Assembly: GCA_028277765.1 (NCBI GenBank)
Contig: JANQFQ010000055.1
Span: forward strand, 1 to 42,538
DNA from: Desulfobacterales bacterium
GTDB taxonomy: Bacteria > Desulfobacterota > Desulfobacteria > Desulfobacterales > SURF-7
Length of the DNA: 42,538 bases
Direction: 5' to 3'
The notes beneath the pieces were generated by a model. It was given only the letters and a program-made list of their open reading frames with translations, ran no database searches and was not told the DNA's origin. This document shows, piece after piece, positions 40,754 through 42,538 of the stretch. The position numbers and the translations under genes were made by a program. The first letter of the stretch is position 1. The number at the start of each line of letters is the position of its first letter.

Positions 40754-41398
40754 ATGCCCGATACAGAAAATGAAAAATTTGATGCGTTTTTGAAAGAAAA
40801 GCTGGATATCGATGTGACGCCGGAAATTGAGCAGCAACTCCGCGGCCGTTTCAGAAAATTCCAGGCACACATATATGAACAGGAACCATTAAAACAACCG
40901 TTTTCCAGAATACTGTTTCAATGGCGATTTGCCCTGGCTACATGCCTTGTCTTGATCTTTTCTGCTGTTCTCTATTTCAGCACCGATGTTTACAGGTCTG
41001 GCCATGATCCCATTGTACATAGGCGGTTACCGGCAAACAATACATGTATTGATCCTGAAAAAGATATTCAATGCAAACCAGCCATCAAGGGGACCGCAGA
41101 ATGCCTGGCATTCGGTCTTAAAGAGTGTGTTAATTCTACCATAGCACTTTACGCGGGCAATGAAAAACCAATGCTGCAGGATATTAATGTAAAGATCACA
41201 CAAAAAAAAGACTTAGAAAATAATGCCCCAGCCATGCCTGAAAAAGAGAGATGCACAGAATTCAATGTACTGGTAAAGTTTAATAAAGAGGTCACACTTT
41301 CTGAACAAAAAAAACTTTTAGATCGTATATCAGACAATTGTAAAATATGTGTAGATTATCAAGATGACATCTGTATCGCCTATAACATCCAAACATGA
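40754..41398 (+). CDS. Probable anti-sigma factor with one membrane helix
   Basis: A 214-residue protein. Residues 1-52 are a short cytoplasmic part (TPEIEQQLRGRFRKFQAHIY), residues about 56-77 a membrane helix (FALATCLVLIFSAVLYF), and the rest periplasmic. The exported part has several cysteines (CIDP, QCKP, AECLAFGLKECV, ERCTEF, DNCKICVDYQDDIC), which could sense thiol redox state. No classical zinc-binding HxxxCxxC is visible in the cytoplasmic part. Assignment rests on gene order after the sigma factor and on topology. Confidence 0.6.
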   Translation: MPDTENEKFDAFLKEKLDIDVTPEIEQQLRGRFRKFQAHIYEQEPLKQPFSRILFQWRFALATCLVLIFSAVLYFSTDVYRSGHDPIVHRRLPANNTCIDPEKDIQCKPAIKGTAECLAFGLKECVNSTIALYAGNEKPMLQDINVKITQKKDLENNAPAMPEKERCTEFNVLVKFNKEVTLSEQKKLLDRISDNCKICVDYQDDICIAYNIQT

Positions 41399-41413
41399 TG
41401 AAAGGAGGCAAAG

Positions 41414-42202
41414 ATGAAACGGTTTTTTGTTATCATTTTTTTATTACTGTGTCTTACCCTCTCCCTTCAACAATCAGGGGCAGATAAGGCGTTCGGCCAG
41501 GGTTCCCCGCAACAGATGAAAACAACTGAACAGACCGCACCAAAAGCCTTACCTATCGCTTTTGCTCCTGAACAGTTATATAGATTCGACACCGTAACGG
41601 ATGGTAAAGAAATCATTCATGATTTTATCATTCAAAATAAGGGGAATGCTCCTTTAAACATATTTAAAGTCAAGACGCCGTGACAGTGCACCAAAGTCTA
41701 TAATACTAGACAAATCCCTCCAGGTGGAGAGGGAAAAATAACAGTTAAAGTTAATACAACCGGATTTGGCGGAAAAATGCTCTCAAAGACATTTACCGCG
41801 AAAACAAATGACAGACAACATCCTGAGCTTCGGTTTGTCATTACTGGTAGAGTTGAAAAAACAGTAACCCTAATACCGAAAATGATAAAATTACGGGGTA
41901 GCGCAGACAAAGAGATAAAAGCGACCCTAAGGATTATTCCAGAAAAAAAATATCCCTTTGAAATAACAACGACAAATACCAGGAAAAAAGATTACATAAC
42001 ATACAAACTTAAAAAGAATAAAACATCAGAGGGGATAGAATACCTACTGACAGTGACAAATCAAAAAAAAGAAAAGGGCAGATTTTTAGACACAATCTAT
42101 TTAAACACAACAAACCCAATCATTCCGAAAATTGTAATCAAGGTACAAGGGAATATACTCGCCAGTAAAGAGAAAAGATTAAAGACAGGGACAGACAAAT
42201 AG
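41414..42202 (+). CDS. Exported DUF1573 protein with in-frame UGA, probable selenoprotein
   Basis: A 262-codon frame with one internal TGA at codon 90 (41681-41683) and no other stop. AAAGGAGG precedes the ATG; residues 1-28 form a Sec signal (FFVIIFLLLCLTLSLQQSGA). Before the TGA the DUF1573 fold begins (EIIHDFIIQNKGNAPLNIFK); directly after it the same domain continues (QCTKVYNTRQIPPGGEGKIT, then VNTTGFGGKMLSKTFTAKTN). DUF1573 proteins have a CGCT motif exactly here, so TGA occupies the first Cys: UxC (codons 90-92). Two hairpins lie 3': 41696-41711 (5-bp stem, loop TAATAC) and 41716-41733 (6-bp stem with one bulge, loop AGGT, 38 bases after the TGA). The second has the G-rich small loop that SelB needs, slightly beyond the usual distance. 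Alternative: a nonsense mutation. Confidence 0.75.
41716..41733 (+). promoter_or_regulatory. Candidate bacterial SECIS hairpin
   Basis: CCCTCC pairs with GGAGAGGG (one A bulged) around an AGGT loop, beginning 32 bases after the in-frame TGA. The loop has the conserved G expected of bacterial SECIS elements. The 38-base distance from the TGA to the loop is at or just over the commonly used upper limit. Confidence 0.45.
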
Positions 42203-42538
42203 TGAAGATAGGGACTGAAGATAGCGAAGATAGGGACAGACAAAGCAAAGATTGAGTTTCGTATTTCTCCTGTCCCGATTTCAATTTCTAATTTTCGTCT
42301 ATCACTCTTAGCCAAATCACAACAAAATCGGACAGACTAATAAACAAAGGATAGGAATAATTAGACAGACTAATTCTTTAAATTTCATTTTTTATACATT
42401 CCATTGCAACCCATTTCAAAATTAAGCATGAGTTTCTTGAAAAAACAGACTGTCTAATCAGTAAAAAACAAAGTAAAGTGGCTTTTTGAAGTAAAAATCA
42501 AGAATTGAAGCGTACTGATCCATAAGAATTAATAAAAT
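42203..42538. other. Repeat-bearing region to the window end
   Basis: After the DUF1573 stop come degenerate GAAGATAGGGAC(AGACA) copies between about 42190 and 42245. Further on, ATTAGACAG (42360-42368) and CTGTCTAAT (42450-42458) form an inverted pair 99 bases end to end. No gene is seen on either strand. Confidence 0.5.

Noticed and set aside
41696-41711. First hairpin after the UGA as the SECIS element
   Set aside because: Its distance is good, but the loop (TAATAC) lacks the conserved G; the second hairpin is the better candidate, though neither is perfect.

Overview
The window (about 40% G+C by eye, no rRNA or tRNA seen) looks like chromosome of a strictly anaerobic, probably sulfate-reducing Desulfobacterota bacterium of the Desulfobacterales type. 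The grounds are the gene content: a corrinoid-dependent methyltransferase system, a radical-type 2-hydroxyacyl-CoA dehydratase with its ATP-driven activator, a probable UGA-encoded selenoprotein, and intergenic repeats that I associate with such genomes. The taxonomic call is inference.

Layout. 1-3.2 kb: the end of a polytopic membrane protein, a crotonase, a small membrane protein and a cyclic-nucleotide-fold/DUF4388 signalling protein. 3.3-5.3 kb: a CheC-like protein and alanine dehydrogenase. 5.4-7.1 kb: repeat-rich DNA (a 22-bp-arm inverted repeat, a 187-bp MITE-like element with 15-bp terminal repeats, a tandem hairpin repeat, a gene remnant) around an NTF2-like protein. 7.1-11.5 kb: a four-gene minus-strand operon (activator, two dehydratase/benzoyl-CoA-reductase-type subunits, Fe-S protein). 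11.5-17.2 kb: a large unrecognised protein, 3-dehydroquinate synthase, a divergent DRE-TIM aldolase and a KDPG aldolase whose start abuts a repeat. 17.4-18.6 kb: an LRR-like lipoprotein.

18.8-36.9 kb is the centrepiece. On the plus strand a MarR/GbsR-like regulator, an ABC ATPase and a fused permease/binding protein form a quaternary-ammonium (betaine/choline/carnitine type) importer behind a near-consensus promoter. Converging on it, twelve minus-strand genes run from a promoter near 36,850: a short MttB-family protein, two asparagine-synthetase paralogues (one with a dead glutaminase domain), a second short MttB-family protein, a zinc ribbon, a corrinoid protein, a full-length non-pyrrolysine MttB/MtgB-type methyltransferase, a complete SoxBDAG sarcosine-oxidase-type complex and a nitrilase-fold amidase. 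Together these suggest import and stepwise demethylation of an N-methylated compound, with an unexplained ATP-dependent amide-forming and perhaps amide-hydrolysing step. No corrinoid:tetrahydrofolate methyltransferase or RamA-type activator lies in the window.

37.2-42.5 kb: a CNNM/CBS membrane protein, two small orphan proteins, then an ECF sigma factor, a probable anti-sigma factor and an exported DUF1573 protein. The DUF1573 frame carries one in-frame TGA exactly where the family has the first Cys of its CGC motif, with open frame and homology on both sides; I read it as selenocysteine.
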